From positions 496,001 to 560,000 of the forward strand of contig NZ_CAJNBK010000001.1 in the NCBI RefSeq assembly GCF_905220975.1: DNA of 64,000 nt, given 5' to 3'. The translations under genes were made by a program, and so were the position numbers. Below are positions 46,311 to 55,617 of this stretch, in pieces. The number at the start of each line of letters is the position of its first letter. Within the stretch, counting starts at the first letter, position 1. The notes beneath the pieces were generated by a model that was not told where the DNA came from, ran no database searches, and saw only the letters and a program-made list of their open reading frames with translations. The stretch comes from Paraburkholderia haematera (GTDB taxonomy: Bacteria > Pseudomonadota > Gammaproteobacteria > Burkholderiales > Burkholderiaceae).

Positions 46311-47266
46311 GCCATGTTGCCGTCACGGGAGCGAATGGCTTCGTCGGGCGCACGGTCGTCAGGACGCTGTTGGCGCGCGGGCATGAGGTCACGGCTATCG
46401 TCCGGCGCAGCGCGGGCGAAACTGGCGGCGTGAGGCAGTGCGTGGTGGGCGAGGCGGCTTCGTGCGCGTGGCCCGCGGACCTGAGGCCGGATGCCGTGAT
46501 TCATCTTGCCGCGCGCGTGCATGTCATGGGCGAGAGCGCGCCCGGTGCGTTGGCGGCGTTCCGTGAGGTCAACGTGGCCGGTGCGCTCAGGGTTGCCGAG
46601 GCGGCTCACCGCGCACGCGCGACGCGCATGGTATTCGTGAGCAGCATCAAGGCGCTAGCCGAAATGGACAGTGGCCGTCCGTTGCGCGAAGGCGATACGC
46701 CACTGCCGCAAGATCCCTATGGGATGTCGAAGCTCGAGGCTGAGCAAGCGCTGATCCGTTTCGGCCAACAGGCCGGGCTCGAGATTGTGATCGCCCGCCC
46801 GCCGCTGGTTTATGGTCCAGAAGTCCGTGCGAATTTCCTGCAACTGATGAGCGCAATCGCGAAGGGTGTTCCCTTGCCGCTGGGCGCTATCTCGGCGCGC
46901 CGGAGTCTCGTCTACAACGACAATCTTGCCGACGCGTTGATACTGTGCGCGACCGACCCGCGTGCGGCGGGCGAGTGTTTTCATATCACCGACGGCGCCG
47001 ATCTGAGCGTGGCGGAACTGGCAAAGGCGCTCGGGCGGCATCTGAACAAAGCGGTCTGGCTGCCGCCCATACCGGCCAGCTGGTTGCTCGTCGCCGGCAG
47101 GCTGACCGGGCGGCGGCCGCAGATCGAGCGACTGGTCGAACCGCTGCGTGTCGACTCGTCGCATATTCGCGAGAAACTGGAGTGGCAGCCGCGCTTTTCC
47201 GTTGAAGAAGGGCTGGCGCTGACTGCCCAATGGTACCGATCGACGTATCGAGGCCACGCATCATGA
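46295..47266 (+). CDS. NAD-dependent epimerase/reductase acting on a nucleotide sugar
   Basis: A 323-residue extended SDR. VAVTGANGFVGRTVVRTLL is the cofactor motif, FVSSIKALAE holds the Ser/Thr site and DPYGMSKLEAEQAL the Tyr and Lys. IVIARPPLVYGPEVRANFLQ is typical of the WbpV/WbnF group found next to WbpL and WbpM, where it makes UDP-sugars such as UDP-QuiNAc or UDP-FucNAc precursors. It overlaps the GT2 gene by 16 bases; ATG 46301 is an equally possible start. Its stop overlaps the next gene (ATGA). Confidence 0.85.
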   Translation: MEMAVSHVAVTGANGFVGRTVVRTLLARGHEVTAIVRRSAGETGGVRQCVVGEAASCAWPADLRPDAVIHLAARVHVMGESAPGALAAFREVNVAGALRVAEAAHRARATRMVFVSSIKALAEMDSGRPLREGDTPLPQDPYGMSKLEAEQALIRFGQQAGLEIVIARPPLVYGPEVRANFLQLMSAIAKGVPLPLGAISARRSLVYNDNLADALILCATDPRAAGECFHITDGADLSVAELAKALGRHLNKAVWLPPIPASWLLVAGRLTGRRPQIERLVEPLRVDSSHIREKLEWQPRFSVEEGLALTAQWYRSTYRGHAS

Positions 47267-48279
47267 ATCTAGTCTCTCTACCGGCGACCCTGTTGGTGGC
47301 CTGCATATCGTTCGCGGCAAGCGCGCTCATTCTGTTTGCATTGCTGAAGACCGGCGTTGCTTGGCGTCTCGCGACCGATATTCCCAACGACCGTTCGCTT
47401 CACGTGCGACCCACACCGCGTGTCGGCGGATGGGGCATCGTACCGGTCGTGGTGGTGGCGATGGCGATTGTCGCGCCGACGCTGTGGCTTGCCGCCGCCG
47501 GTGCATGTTTGCTCTCCGCGGTATCCCAGATCGACGATCGGCGCGGGCTGCCCGCGCGGGTCAGGTTCGCTGCCCATCTCGCCGCGGTGATGGCGCTGGT
47601 ATGGGGTCATCCGGTCCCCGCGCCGCTTTGGCTGTTGCTGGGCGTGTCGTTTTTACTGTTATGGCTGGTCAATCTTTACAACTTCATGGACGGCGCGGAC
47701 GGCCTGGCCGGTGGAATGGCCATGTTCGGCTTCGCGGGATACGCGATTGCGGCGATGATCAGCGTGCACGCCTCGCGCGAACTCATGCTGGCCTCAGCGG
47801 CCGTGGCCGGTGCGGCGGCAGGATTCCTGCTGTTCAACTTTCACCCGGCCAAAGTCTTCATGGGCGACGCGGGCTCGATCCCGCTGGGCTTCCTCGCCGG
47901 CGCACTCGGCTATCTGGGATGGAGCGATCAGGTTTGGCCTATCTGGTTCCCAGCGCTGGTGTTCTCGCCGTTTATCGGCGACGCCTCGGTCACGCTGCTG
48001 CGGCGCCTGTTGCGCGGGGAAAAGATCTGGCAGGCTCACCGCGAACATTATTATCAGCGCATGGTCCAGTACGGACTCGGGCACGCGAAGACAGCCAAGA
48101 TCTGGTATTTGGTCATGGTATCTGGCACAATTCTTGCCTTGATGACTTTGGGCTGGCCTCCGGTCGTTCAGTGGTGTAGCGTTGGGGCCTGGGTGATCGT
48201 ACTCGTCTTGATTGGCATCGGTATTGATTCTCGCTGGCGTCGATTCAATTTGGCACATTGCGAACAACCTGAGGTGTGA
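47263..48279 (+). CDS. WbpL-type undecaprenyl-phosphate glycosyl-1-phosphate transferase
   Basis: A 338-residue polytopic membrane enzyme of the MraY/WecA superfamily. DIPNDRSLHVRPTPRVGGWG, DDRRGLPARVRF, YNFMDGADGLAGG (metal-binding Asp residues), HPAKVFMGDAGSIPLGFL and the HREHYYQRM loop are all present. It should move a HexNAc-1-phosphate from a UDP sugar to undecaprenyl phosphate and so start O-antigen synthesis. The neighbouring WbpV-like and WbpM-like genes are its expected donor-sugar pathway. Confidence 0.92.
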   Translation: MNLVSLPATLLVACISFAASALILFALLKTGVAWRLATDIPNDRSLHVRPTPRVGGWGIVPVVVVAMAIVAPTLWLAAAGACLLSAVSQIDDRRGLPARVRFAAHLAAVMALVWGHPVPAPLWLLLGVSFLLLWLVNLYNFMDGADGLAGGMAMFGFAGYAIAAMISVHASRELMLASAAVAGAAAGFLLFNFHPAKVFMGDAGSIPLGFLAGALGYLGWSDQVWPIWFPALVFSPFIGDASVTLLRRLLRGEKIWQAHREHYYQRMVQYGLGHAKTAKIWYLVMVSGTILALMTLGWPPVVQWCSVGAWVIVLVLIGIGIDSRWRRFNLAHCEQPEV

Positions 48280-48284
48280 AACGG

Positions 48285-50171
48285 ATGCTTCGATTTAAAG
48301 CCTCGTGGCTATCTTTTAGCGCCTTCGCGTTCGACCTGTGCGCCGCGGCGGGTGCCTGGCTGATCGCATACCTGATTCGTTTCAACGGTTATGTGCCGGT
48401 CGAATTCTGGTCCGGCGCCGTCAAGACACTTGTCTGGCTTCTTCCTGTCTACGGACTGATGTTCCGTGTATTCGGCCTGTACAGAGGCATGTGGGTCTTC
48501 GCCAGTCTGCCGGACCTTATGCGCATCGCGAAGGCCGTGCTGGCCGGCGCATTCGCGATGATGATGGTCGCTGTGATGGTTCAGCCGCACCCGATCATCC
48601 CGCGCTCCGTGCTTGTCGTTTCTCCACTTCTGCTGTTCCTCGCCATGGGTGGCTCGCGTGCGCTCTATCGCGCATCCAAAGAGTTCTACCTGTACGGTGG
48701 GCTCGTTGCACAGGGTAAGCCGGTCGTCGTGCTCGGCGCAGGCAACGCAGGCGCCAGTCTCGCCCGCGAACTGTCGCGTTCGAGCGAATGGCGACTGGTT
48801 GGCCTGCTCGACGACGACGTTTCCAAGCACGGACGCGAGATCTATGGCTACAAAGTGCTCGGTTCGATAAGCGAATTGCCGCAATTGGCTGAGACGCTGA
48901 AGACCGAATACGCGATCATTGCCATTCCTTCCGCCTCGGTGGACGTGCAGCGGCGCGTAGCGACGCTATGTGTGCGCGCCGGCGTTCGGGCGCTCGTCTT
49001 GCCGGCGCTAACGGACGTCACGCAAGGCCAGGCGTTTCTATCGCGCGTGCGGCAGATTGACCTCGAAGATTTGCTGGGCCGTGATCCTATCAATATCGAT
49101 ACCCCCCATGTAGAAGCACTTCTGCATGACAGGATAGTCATGGTCACCGGCGCAGGCGGGTCTATCGGCTCCGAATTGTGCCGCCAGATCTTGCGCTTCC
49201 AGCCGGCTCAACTCATTGCCTATGACTTATCCGAATTCGCGATCTATCGGCTTACCGAAGAGTTGCACGAGCGTTTTCCAGGCGTGTCGGTCATTCCGGT
49301 CATCGGTGATGCCAAAGACTCACTGCTGCTTGATGAGGTGATGTCGCGTCACACGCCGCACATCGTCTTTCATGCGGCAGCGTATAAACACGTCCCGCTA
49401 ATGGAAGAACAGAACGCATGGCAGGCCGTGCGCAATAACGTGCTCGGCACCTATCGCGTGGGGCGTGCGGCGATTCGTCACGATGTGAAGCATTTCGTGC
49501 TGATCTCGACCGACAAGGCAGTCAATCCGACCAACGTCATGGGTGCGAGCAAACGTCTGGCGGAAATGGCGTGTCAGGCTTTGCAGCAAACCAGCTCGCG
49601 TACACAGTTCGAGACAGTTCGGTTCGGGAACGTACTCGGTAGCGCCGGCAGTGTCATTCCGAAGTTCCAGCAGCAGATTGCGAAGGGCGGCCCCGTCACG
49701 GTGACGCACCCCGAGATCACGCGCTTCTTCATGACCATCCCGGAAGCGTCGCAGCTTGTGCTGCAGGCGTCGAGCATGGGCCATGGCGGCGAGATCTTTA
49801 TCCTCGACATGGGCGAGCCGGTGAAGATCGTCGACCTGGCGCGCGATTTGATTCGCTTGTACGGTTTTAGCGAGGAGCAGATCCGGATCGTGTTTACTGG
49901 TCTGCGGCCTGGCGAAAAGCTGTACGAAGAACTGCTGGCTTGCGACGAAACGACGACTCGCACGCCGCATCCCAAGTTGCGGACTGCACGCGCGCGCGAA
50001 GTGTCGGATGATCTGCTGGACAAATTGTTGCCGTGGCTTATGCAGCATCGCGTGTTAAGCGACGACGAAGTCCGCCGCGACCTGCGCCGCTGGGTGCCGG
50101 AATATCAACCGGCCACTGCACCGGCATTGCGTAGTGTCAGCAACGTTACGTCAGTCACGCGAGTTTCCTAG
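48285..50171 (+). CDS. WbpM/FlaA1-type UDP-HexNAc 4,6-dehydratase (membrane-bound)
   Basis: A 628-residue protein. The N-terminus has about four transmembrane helices, followed by a CoA-binding-like Rossmann domain (VVVLGAGNAGASLARELSR) and the catalytic SDR domain from about residue 286 (VTGAGGSIGSELCRQI). STDKAVNPTNVMGASKRLAE shows the Met-x-x-x-Lys variant typical of WbpM-class enzymes. The product is a UDP-4-keto-6-deoxy HexNAc that the upstream reductase and WbpL-like transferase can use. GAGG lies ten bases before ATG 48285; a GTG at 48276 is the alternative. It ends at a strong terminator. Confidence 0.93.
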   Translation: MLRFKASWLSFSAFAFDLCAAAGAWLIAYLIRFNGYVPVEFWSGAVKTLVWLLPVYGLMFRVFGLYRGMWVFASLPDLMRIAKAVLAGAFAMMMVAVMVQPHPIIPRSVLVVSPLLLFLAMGGSRALYRASKEFYLYGGLVAQGKPVVVLGAGNAGASLARELSRSSEWRLVGLLDDDVSKHGREIYGYKVLGSISELPQLAETLKTEYAIIAIPSASVDVQRRVATLCVRAGVRALVLPALTDVTQGQAFLSRVRQIDLEDLLGRDPINIDTPHVEALLHDRIVMVTGAGGSIGSELCRQILRFQPAQLIAYDLSEFAIYRLTEELHERFPGVSVIPVIGDAKDSLLLDEVMSRHTPHIVFHAAAYKHVPLMEEQNAWQAVRNNVLGTYRVGRAAIRHDVKHFVLISTDKAVNPTNVMGASKRLAEMACQALQQTSSRTQFETVRFGNVLGSAGSVIPKFQQQIAKGGPVTVTHPEITRFFMTIPEASQLVLQASSMGHGGEIFILDMGEPVKIVDLARDLIRLYGFSEEQIRIVFTGLRPGEKLYEELLACDETTTRTPHPKLRTARAREVSDDLLDKLLPWLMQHRVLSDDEVRRDLRRWVPEYQPATAPALRSVSNVTSVTRVS

Positions 50172-50212
50172 AACTGATTCACGATGCGGGTTCTGGTTGT
50201 TCTCATGCAGTA

Positions 50213-50240
50213 AAAAAAGGCGCTCTTGAGCGCCTTTTTT
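50213..50240. terminator. Bidirectional intrinsic terminator
   Basis: A GGCGCT / AGCGCC stem with a CTTG loop, flanked by an A-run on the left and TTTTTT on the right. It separates the convergent WbpM-like gene and the minus-strand genes at 50273-51655 and can stop both. Confidence 0.93.
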
Positions 50241-50272
50241 AATGCCATACATCGACCATGCCGCAGTGGAAA

Positions 50273-50530
50273 TCAAAAGCCTCCACAAGGATCGGGTGCT
50301 GCGGTACTCGTGGCCTTGGTCGCCACCGACACGGCTGACAGTGTCGCAATCGTCCCCACCACCTTCAGCGTCCTGGTCAGCGGATCCGACGCTGTGTCAC
50401 CCGTGCCCGCCACTTGCCTATGTGTGTAGGCCGTGCATTCCGGCTGGGCACTCACCGTAGCCACCGGCCTGGCGCTCCAGACGATATTGTCCGAGGCCGT
50501 GTTGGCGAACGCCGGCAGACTGACCGCCAA
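50273..50530 (-). CDS. Small, probably exported protein of unknown function
   Basis: About 85 residues from a TTG start, the only usable start in the frame. Upstream codons in the same frame after a TAA (ACLFSFGALAVSLPAFA) extend the hydrophobic N-terminus, so the true signal peptide may be longer or the start may lie inside the wecA-like gene in another frame. The rest is Thr/Ala-rich with three Cys and a conserved-looking TLKVVGTIATLSAVS stretch. It sits between the WecA-like gene and the terminator on the same strand, so it is transcribed with it. Family not recognised. Confidence 0.4.
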   Translation of the reverse strand: MAVSLPAFANTASDNIVWSARPVATVSAQPECTAYTHRQVAGTGDTASDPLTRTLKVVGTIATLSAVSVATKATSTAAPDPCGGF

Positions 50531-50554
50531 CGCACCGAACGAGAAAAGACAGGC

Positions 50555-51655
50555 TTACCGCTTCCCCTTCCTCACCACCATCCACCTAGGCGACTTAAAC
50601 CGCACAATACTCACATAAAGCCAAACATAAGTCGCCGCAAACACCACCACAAAACAGAACAGATGCAGCGTATGCCGCCAGAACAACGTCGCCGGCACGA
50701 CTGCGATCAAACATAGTAGCCAAAGATACGGTGAAGTCAGCGAATTCCGCCGCGTCAGTTCCCTCGCCGTTCTGGCACCGACCGCCCACCGCATCAACCG
50801 CTTATAAACCAGCATATGCAGATGCACGCCATCGGGAATCCCAGGCGACATCCCACGAATAAACTTCTTCCGGTAGATCGAAAAGCACGTCTCAAAGATC
50901 GGATACATGAAAAGCAGCACCGGATACCACGCCGACACATCGCGGTTGCGCATCACTAGCATGATCGACAGCTCGGCGAGCATGAAGCCGATGAAATACG
51001 CCCCCCCGTCCCCAAGAAAAATGAGCCCCGCCGGAAAATTCCAGATGAAGAAGCCGAGCACCGCGCCCATCATCATGAACGATGCCGACAGCACGATCGG
51101 ATCGGACACCTGGAACGCAACGTAAGCGAGCGAAGCGAACATCATGAACGCGACCATCGATGCGAGGCCGTTAAAGCCGTCGATGATATTGATCGCGTTG
51201 GCGAGCGCCGCCACAGCCAGCACGGTGACCGCGCAGGAGATCACCGCGTACGAGAGCAGAAAATCGAGCGGCGGCACGCTGATGCGCGTGACGGCGATAT
51301 TTAGCAGGAAGTAGGCGAGGGCGGCGGCGGCCATCGTGCAGACGAGCCGCGCGAGCGGCGACACGCGCTTGGTCAGGTCCTCGACCAAGCCCGAGCCGAA
51401 CGCCGGCATGCCGCACGCGATTAGCCCCAGAATGCCGCCCGACACGGCGGGATACGCATGATGCAACTGCACGGCGGACACGATCAGCCCGACCAGAATC
51501 CCTGCGCCGCCGATGCGCGGCACCGGGCGTACATGGAATTTCTGCACGCCGGCCAGATCGGAGTCGGTGGAGAATTTTTCATGCAGATGCGCATAGCGCA
51601 CGATCAACAGCGTGATCAGCAGTGAAACGAGGAAGCCGAGCGCAAAACTAAGCAT
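50555..51655 (-). CDS. Second WecA/MraY-like undecaprenyl-phosphate sugar-1-phosphate transferase
   Basis: A 366-residue polytopic membrane enzyme. FHVRPVPRIGGAGI, LVEDLTKRVSP, the NIIDGFNGLA catalytic block, FLGDGGAYFIGFML and the DGVHLHMLVYKR loop (in place of HRxH) place it in the WecA superfamily. The ATG at 51655 starts the first membrane helix. It is convergent with the WbpL-type operon, so the locus carries two different initiating transferases; this one may serve another glycan, such as the exopolysaccharide encoded to the right. Confidence 0.88.
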   Translation of the reverse strand: MLSFALGFLVSLLITLLIVRYAHLHEKFSTDSDLAGVQKFHVRPVPRIGGAGILVGLIVSAVQLHHAYPAVSGGILGLIACGMPAFGSGLVEDLTKRVSPLARLVCTMAAAALAYFLLNIAVTRISVPPLDFLLSYAVISCAVTVLAVAALANAINIIDGFNGLASMVAFMMFASLAYVAFQVSDPIVLSASFMMMGAVLGFFIWNFPAGLIFLGDGGAYFIGFMLAELSIMLVMRNRDVSAWYPVLLFMYPIFETCFSIYRKKFIRGMSPGIPDGVHLHMLVYKRLMRWAVGARTARELTRRNSLTSPYLWLLCLIAVVPATLFWRHTLHLFCFVVVFAATYVWLYVSIVRFKSPRWMVVRKGKR

Positions 51656-51924
51656 GAAAGTGGGCCTGAGCGAAGACGCCGAATTATACAAACGAAACGC
51701 GTGCCGTCCTGAAAAGCAGTGTTTGCACCACGTGTGCGGAAAATCCCAGATAGTGAAGCTTTAACTGGCCGCAAACCCAAGCCTGTCATGGATTTCACCT
51801 ATTTAACGAGGTCTCCGGAAGGCCGTTAACCTGGTTGCGGCGAAGTGTAAGTTGCAGGCGAAAAAGCTGATCGCCGACGCATCGCGGGGTTCGCCGCCGA
51901 TCCATCAGACGTTCCGGAGACCCA

Positions 51925-53481
51925 ATGCTTAACAACATCACCATTCGTGGCGGCCTGACGCTAGTGGTCAGCGTGTTCGTTGCATTCCTGCTGACCGTAA
52001 TCGGCGTCGGCTACGGTGCATTGAAGCTCGCGAATAGCAGCCTCGATGAAACGCAGCACAGCGCCGTGGCACTGTCACATCTGAAAGCGAGCTCTGAGAA
52101 GCTGCTGCAGGTGCAGCTCGCGCTCGGCTCCTATCAGACGCTCTTCAGCGTCGGCAAGCAAACGGACGACCTGTTGCCGGCCGCGCATAAGGTGCTGGTC
52201 GAATCGAACAAAGATTTCAGCGACTACATTGCCGGCCCGTTCGCGAGCGACGACGAAAGGAAGCTCGCGCAGTCCGTCGAACAGGCACGCACTGCACTCG
52301 TCGATAAGGCAATCGAGCCTGAGTTCAAGGCGCTGACGGACTTCGACTTCAACACCTTCCGGAACATCCAGGGCGAAACGGCGAACGCCTTTTACGCAAC
52401 CTATTCGAAGGCCATCGACGCGCTTCAGCGTTTGCAGATGGGCAGCCAGCGCAAGCAGGCCGAGACGGCGGCGCAGCGTTTCCAGGTGGCGACGCTGCTG
52501 TTTGCCGCGATCGGCGCGATTGCCATCGTGATCGGCGTGATGGCGCGAGTCGGTCTGTCGGCGGCGGTGATCAAGCCGGTCAATGCGACGATCAAACACT
52601 TCGAGCGCATTGCCGCGGGCGATCTGACGATCGCAATCAAAAGCAGATCGCGCAACGAGATGGGGCAGTTGCTGAGCGCGCTGATGAAGATGCGCGACGG
52701 GCTCGTCGAGACGGTGGCGAAGGTCCGCGGTAGTACAACGGCGATCACGCAAGGTGCGAACGAGATCGCCGCAGGCAATGCCGATCTGTCGTCGCGCACC
52801 GAGCAGCAAGCTGCGGCACTTCAGCAGACTGCGGCAAGCATGGAGCAGCTTTCGGCGACGGTGAAGCAGAACGCGGACAACGCGAAGCAGGCGAACCGAT
52901 TGGCGCAGGGAGCGTTGGACACGGTGACGCGCGGCGGTGCTGTGGTGTCGCGCGTCACCGAGACGATGGATGGCATCACTGAATCGTCGCGCAAGGTGGC
53001 CGAGATCATCGGCATGATCGAAGGGATCGCGTTTCAAACCAACATTCTCGCGTTGAACGCAGCAGTGGAGGCGGCGCGGGCGGGCGAGCAGGGGCGGGGC
53101 TTCGCGGTGGTGGCCTCCGAAGTGCGCAGTCTCGCGCAGCGCTCCGGCGCGGCAGCGAAGGAAATCAAGGAATTGATCGGCGAATCGGCCGCGAAAGTGG
53201 AGCAGGGTGCGTCGCTCGTCTCCGACGCACAGAAGACGATTCACGAAGCCATGGACGCGGTTCAACGCGTCACGGGCGTCATGAATGAGATCGAGGCGTC
53301 AGCGCTCGAACAGAGCGACGGGATCGAGCAGGTCAACAAGGCAGTCTCTCAGATCGACGAAGTCACACAGCACAACGCAGCGCTCGTCGAAGAGGCCGCC
53401 GCGGCGGCCAAATCGCTGGAAGAGCAGGCGACGGTGTTGCGCAATGCGGTCGCGGTGTTTCGACTCGAGATGCATCAATGA
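51925..53481 (+). CDS. Methyl-accepting chemotaxis protein
   Basis: A 518-residue chemoreceptor. It has an N-terminal membrane helix (residues 9-31), a periplasmic four-helix-bundle-type sensor (about 32-185), a second membrane helix (about 190-212), a HAMP domain (to about 265) and a long cytoplasmic coiled coil. The hairpin tip is [20 protein letters not shown], the CheA/CheW contact region. No NWETF-type pentapeptide is at the C-terminus, so it would depend on other receptors for efficient methylation. Ligand unknown. Monocistronic, with the two polysaccharide loci on either side. Confidence 0.95.
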   Translation: MLNNITIRGGLTLVVSVFVAFLLTVIGVGYGALKLANSSLDETQHSAVALSHLKASSEKLLQVQLALGSYQTLFSVGKQTDDLLPAAHKVLVESNKDFSDYIAGPFASDDERKLAQSVEQARTALVDKAIEPEFKALTDFDFNTFRNIQGETANAFYATYSKAIDALQRLQMGSQRKQAETAAQRFQVATLLFAAIGAIAIVIGVMARVGLSAAVIKPVNATIKHFERIAAGDLTIAIKSRSRNEMGQLLSALMKMRDGLVETVAKVRGSTTAITQGANEIAAGNADLSSRTEQQAAALQQTAASMEQLSATVKQNADNAKQANRLAQGALDTVTRGGAVVSRVTETMDGITESSRKVAEIIGMIEGIAFQTNILALNAAVEAARAGEQGRGFAVVASEVRSLAQRSGAAAKEIKELIGESAAKVEQGASLVSDAQKTIHEAMDAVQRVTGVMNEIEASALEQSDGIEQVNKAVSQIDEVTQHNAALVEEAAAAAKSLEEQATVLRNAVAVFRLEMHQ

Positions 53482-54017
53482 ACGTAGGCAGTCAGGCGGC
53501 TTCGAATGATTTCTACAGCAGTAGAGGCGCCTCACTGTCACGCAACACCTTGCCTTATAAGGTTACCTAAGCAATTGAGACGATGCCGTTCGCTGGTGCA
53601 CCGGTGCGGTTGACTGACGTTCTCTCGCAGTCTTGCCCCGGTGATTGTCGTTCGCCAGTGGCTCGTCGCTTGGCGTTATTTCGCTAGAAATATAGCGTAT
53701 CGGTTCAGTAGCTCACCTATTTATATTATTAATATAAAAGTGGAAATTACCGGTTAATTATCAGACGTTACAGGTTGTTACGGTTCAAAACTCGTTAAAA
53801 ACGTTTCATCTGTGTAACATTGGGGCTCCTACAGGTCAGAACAAACGAACGTTCTGTCCAGGCGGTACGCATTTTGTTAAGTTGCGCCCGGTTTAGCGGG
53901 GCGCATAGGCCGTCCTGCCTCCTTTCATCCTGATCCAGTCGCCATTGGCTTCCTACGAGGACGCCCGGGCGCGCTTTTGCCTGGTTCAGACCCGTCACAA
54001 GTTCAGACGACAAGCAA
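53482..54017. other. A+T-rich intergenic region before the second polysaccharide locus
   Basis: About 535 bases without a gene. Positions 53690-53815 are distinctly A+T-rich, with TATATTATTAATATA-like sequence, and probably carry the promoter region of the 54018 gene. No operator, JUMPstart or terminator could be identified with confidence. Confidence 0.45.
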
Positions 54018-55406
54018 ATGAAACTTCGATCCTTACTAAACCATTCAATCTATTTAGTTGTCCCAATTTTTGCCGCGTGCGGTGGTGGTAGCGGTGGAGG
54101 GAGTGACCCCACTAGCGTTGCAGCCAACGCCGTCGATCCCGTATCAGTCGTGAATGTTCTCAAGCATCCCGCGTCAGTCAGTGGCACCGCGATTCCTCCC
54201 TCCACCTCGATCAACGATTCCTCGGGCGCAGTCTGGTCGGTGAAGAGTGGTGTGGTCTATCGGGCGGGTGTGAAAGCCGGCTTTACGATGAACGTCACGC
54301 TGCTGCTCTGGTATGCCGGCAAGATGTATCAGGAAAACGTCAACAATCAATGGTGGGTCTGGCAGAACAGCAACTGGGTCGCATCGGCTGATCCGCGCCC
54401 TGCTTCCAGCTCTGGTTCCACCCCGGCGTCGAGCACGCCCGCAACGCCTCCGGCTACGTCTGCGGCCATCCCGTTCTTCGGCGTGAACGAGCACTACAAC
54501 TACGGCGGTATCTACACGTCGATCCCGCTGGCCACCCAGGCTGCAACCTTGGTCGACCTTGGAATGCCGGGGAATCGGCAGGATATTCACGGCTACGATC
54601 AGATCGATACCGTTGCGAATACGGTCATTCCTGGCATGGGCTCGAACGTCACGATCATGCCCATGATCGATGCCTATCCGTGGGATGACCCGTCGCTGAA
54701 CGGACAAACGCCGACCGAGGCGAGCGCCTACGCATACGCCTACTCGATGGCGGCTTACGCGGCAACCAAGTTTAAGGGCGTACCGGCGGTCGAATTCGGC
54801 AACGAATACGATCTCGATAGCCACAACCAACCGGTGGCCAACGACGGCGCTAATGTCTCCGACTATGACAACAACTATTGGCCGATCTGGCGCGGGGCGC
54901 TGCGTGGTTACTACGATGGATGGCGTTCGGTCGATACGGCAGGCACGACGAAAATCATCAACACCGCATCATCGGGTTTCCTGCACCTGGGTTGGTACAA
55001 AGGCATGCTGACCGGCACCCAGCCGGATGGTTCGACCGGACATCCTGTGGTGAAGACCGACATCATTCAGTTGCACTGGTACTCTGACGGTGGTGATCCC
55101 GAGAATACGTGGGGCGTGACGGGCACGAACTACAACGTTCTCAAGTCCCTGCACGACGCGTACAACCTCCCGATCATGTTCACTGAAATCGGCGTCAATA
55201 CCGACTTCACCACGGCGCAGGCGCAGACGTACATCAACAAGACGATTCCTGAACTCGTCGCGGCTAAAGCCACGTACAACGTGATCGGTCTCAACTGGTA
55301 CGAACTGTACGACGACCCAACCGGACAGTACGGGATCTTGACAAGCAGCGCAGCCCAGAAGCCCATTTACGCAACGCTTAAAGCGGCGATCGCGGCGACG
55401 AAGTAA
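54018..55406 (+). CDS. Lipoprotein with glycoside-hydrolase-like (clan GH-A) domain
   Basis: A 462-residue exported protein. A lipoprotein-like signal ends in IFAACGGG (lipidated Cys21 expected), followed by a Gly/Ser tether. A small beta module with WWVWQNSNW lies at about 65-120, then a Ser/Pro/Thr linker, and a TIM-barrel domain from about 150. VEFGNEYD supplies Glu263 as the candidate acid/base and PIMFTEIGVN supplies Glu390 as the candidate nucleophile, spaced as in GH-A enzymes of the GH39/GH5 kind. It probably trims or degrades the polysaccharide made by this locus. A long hairpin follows the gene. Confidence 0.75.
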   Translation: MKLRSLLNHSIYLVVPIFAACGGGSGGGSDPTSVAANAVDPVSVVNVLKHPASVSGTAIPPSTSINDSSGAVWSVKSGVVYRAGVKAGFTMNVTLLLWYAGKMYQENVNNQWWVWQNSNWVASADPRPASSSGSTPASSTPATPPATSAAIPFFGVNEHYNYGGIYTSIPLATQAATLVDLGMPGNRQDIHGYDQIDTVANTVIPGMGSNVTIMPMIDAYPWDDPSLNGQTPTEASAYAYAYSMAAYAATKFKGVPAVEFGNEYDLDSHNQPVANDGANVSDYDNNYWPIWRGALRGYYDGWRSVDTAGTTKIINTASSGFLHLGWYKGMLTGTQPDGSTGHPVVKTDIIQLHWYSDGGDPENTWGVTGTNYNVLKSLHDAYNLPIMFTEIGVNTDFTTAQAQTYINKTIPELVAAKATYNVIGLNWYELYDDPTGQYGILTSSAAQKPIYATLKAAIAATK

Positions 55407-55545
55407 GCAAGTCAATGACTCGGTTGCGCGCGGTGTGCGCAACCGGCTCTGATGATTCGGCAGGTCACGTGTTCACGGTCTCGATTTGGGATGCAATTAG
55501 AGCGCGTGGCTTGTGGATCTTTTTGAGCTGTTTCGCGTGCGTGTA

Positions 55546-55596
55546 GCGGCCGATCGCCAATCCGAGGCACAGTGTCCCGGATTGGCGATCGGCCGC
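55546..55596. terminator. Long hairpin terminator between convergent genes
   Basis: A perfect 19-bp inverted repeat (arms 55546-55564 and 55578-55596) around a 13-base loop, followed on the plus strand by AGTTTTATTT. The length and perfection are unusual. It lies between the GH-like lipoprotein gene and the convergent GT2 gene. Confidence 0.85.
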
Positions 55597-55617
55597 AGTT
55601 TTATTTCTACGAAGGCC

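Noticed and set aside
49480-49580. Loss of catalytic Tyr in the WbpM-like enzyme (Met-x-x-x-Lys)
   Set aside because: This replacement is normal for the large membrane-bound WbpM/FlaA1 class and is not an anomaly.
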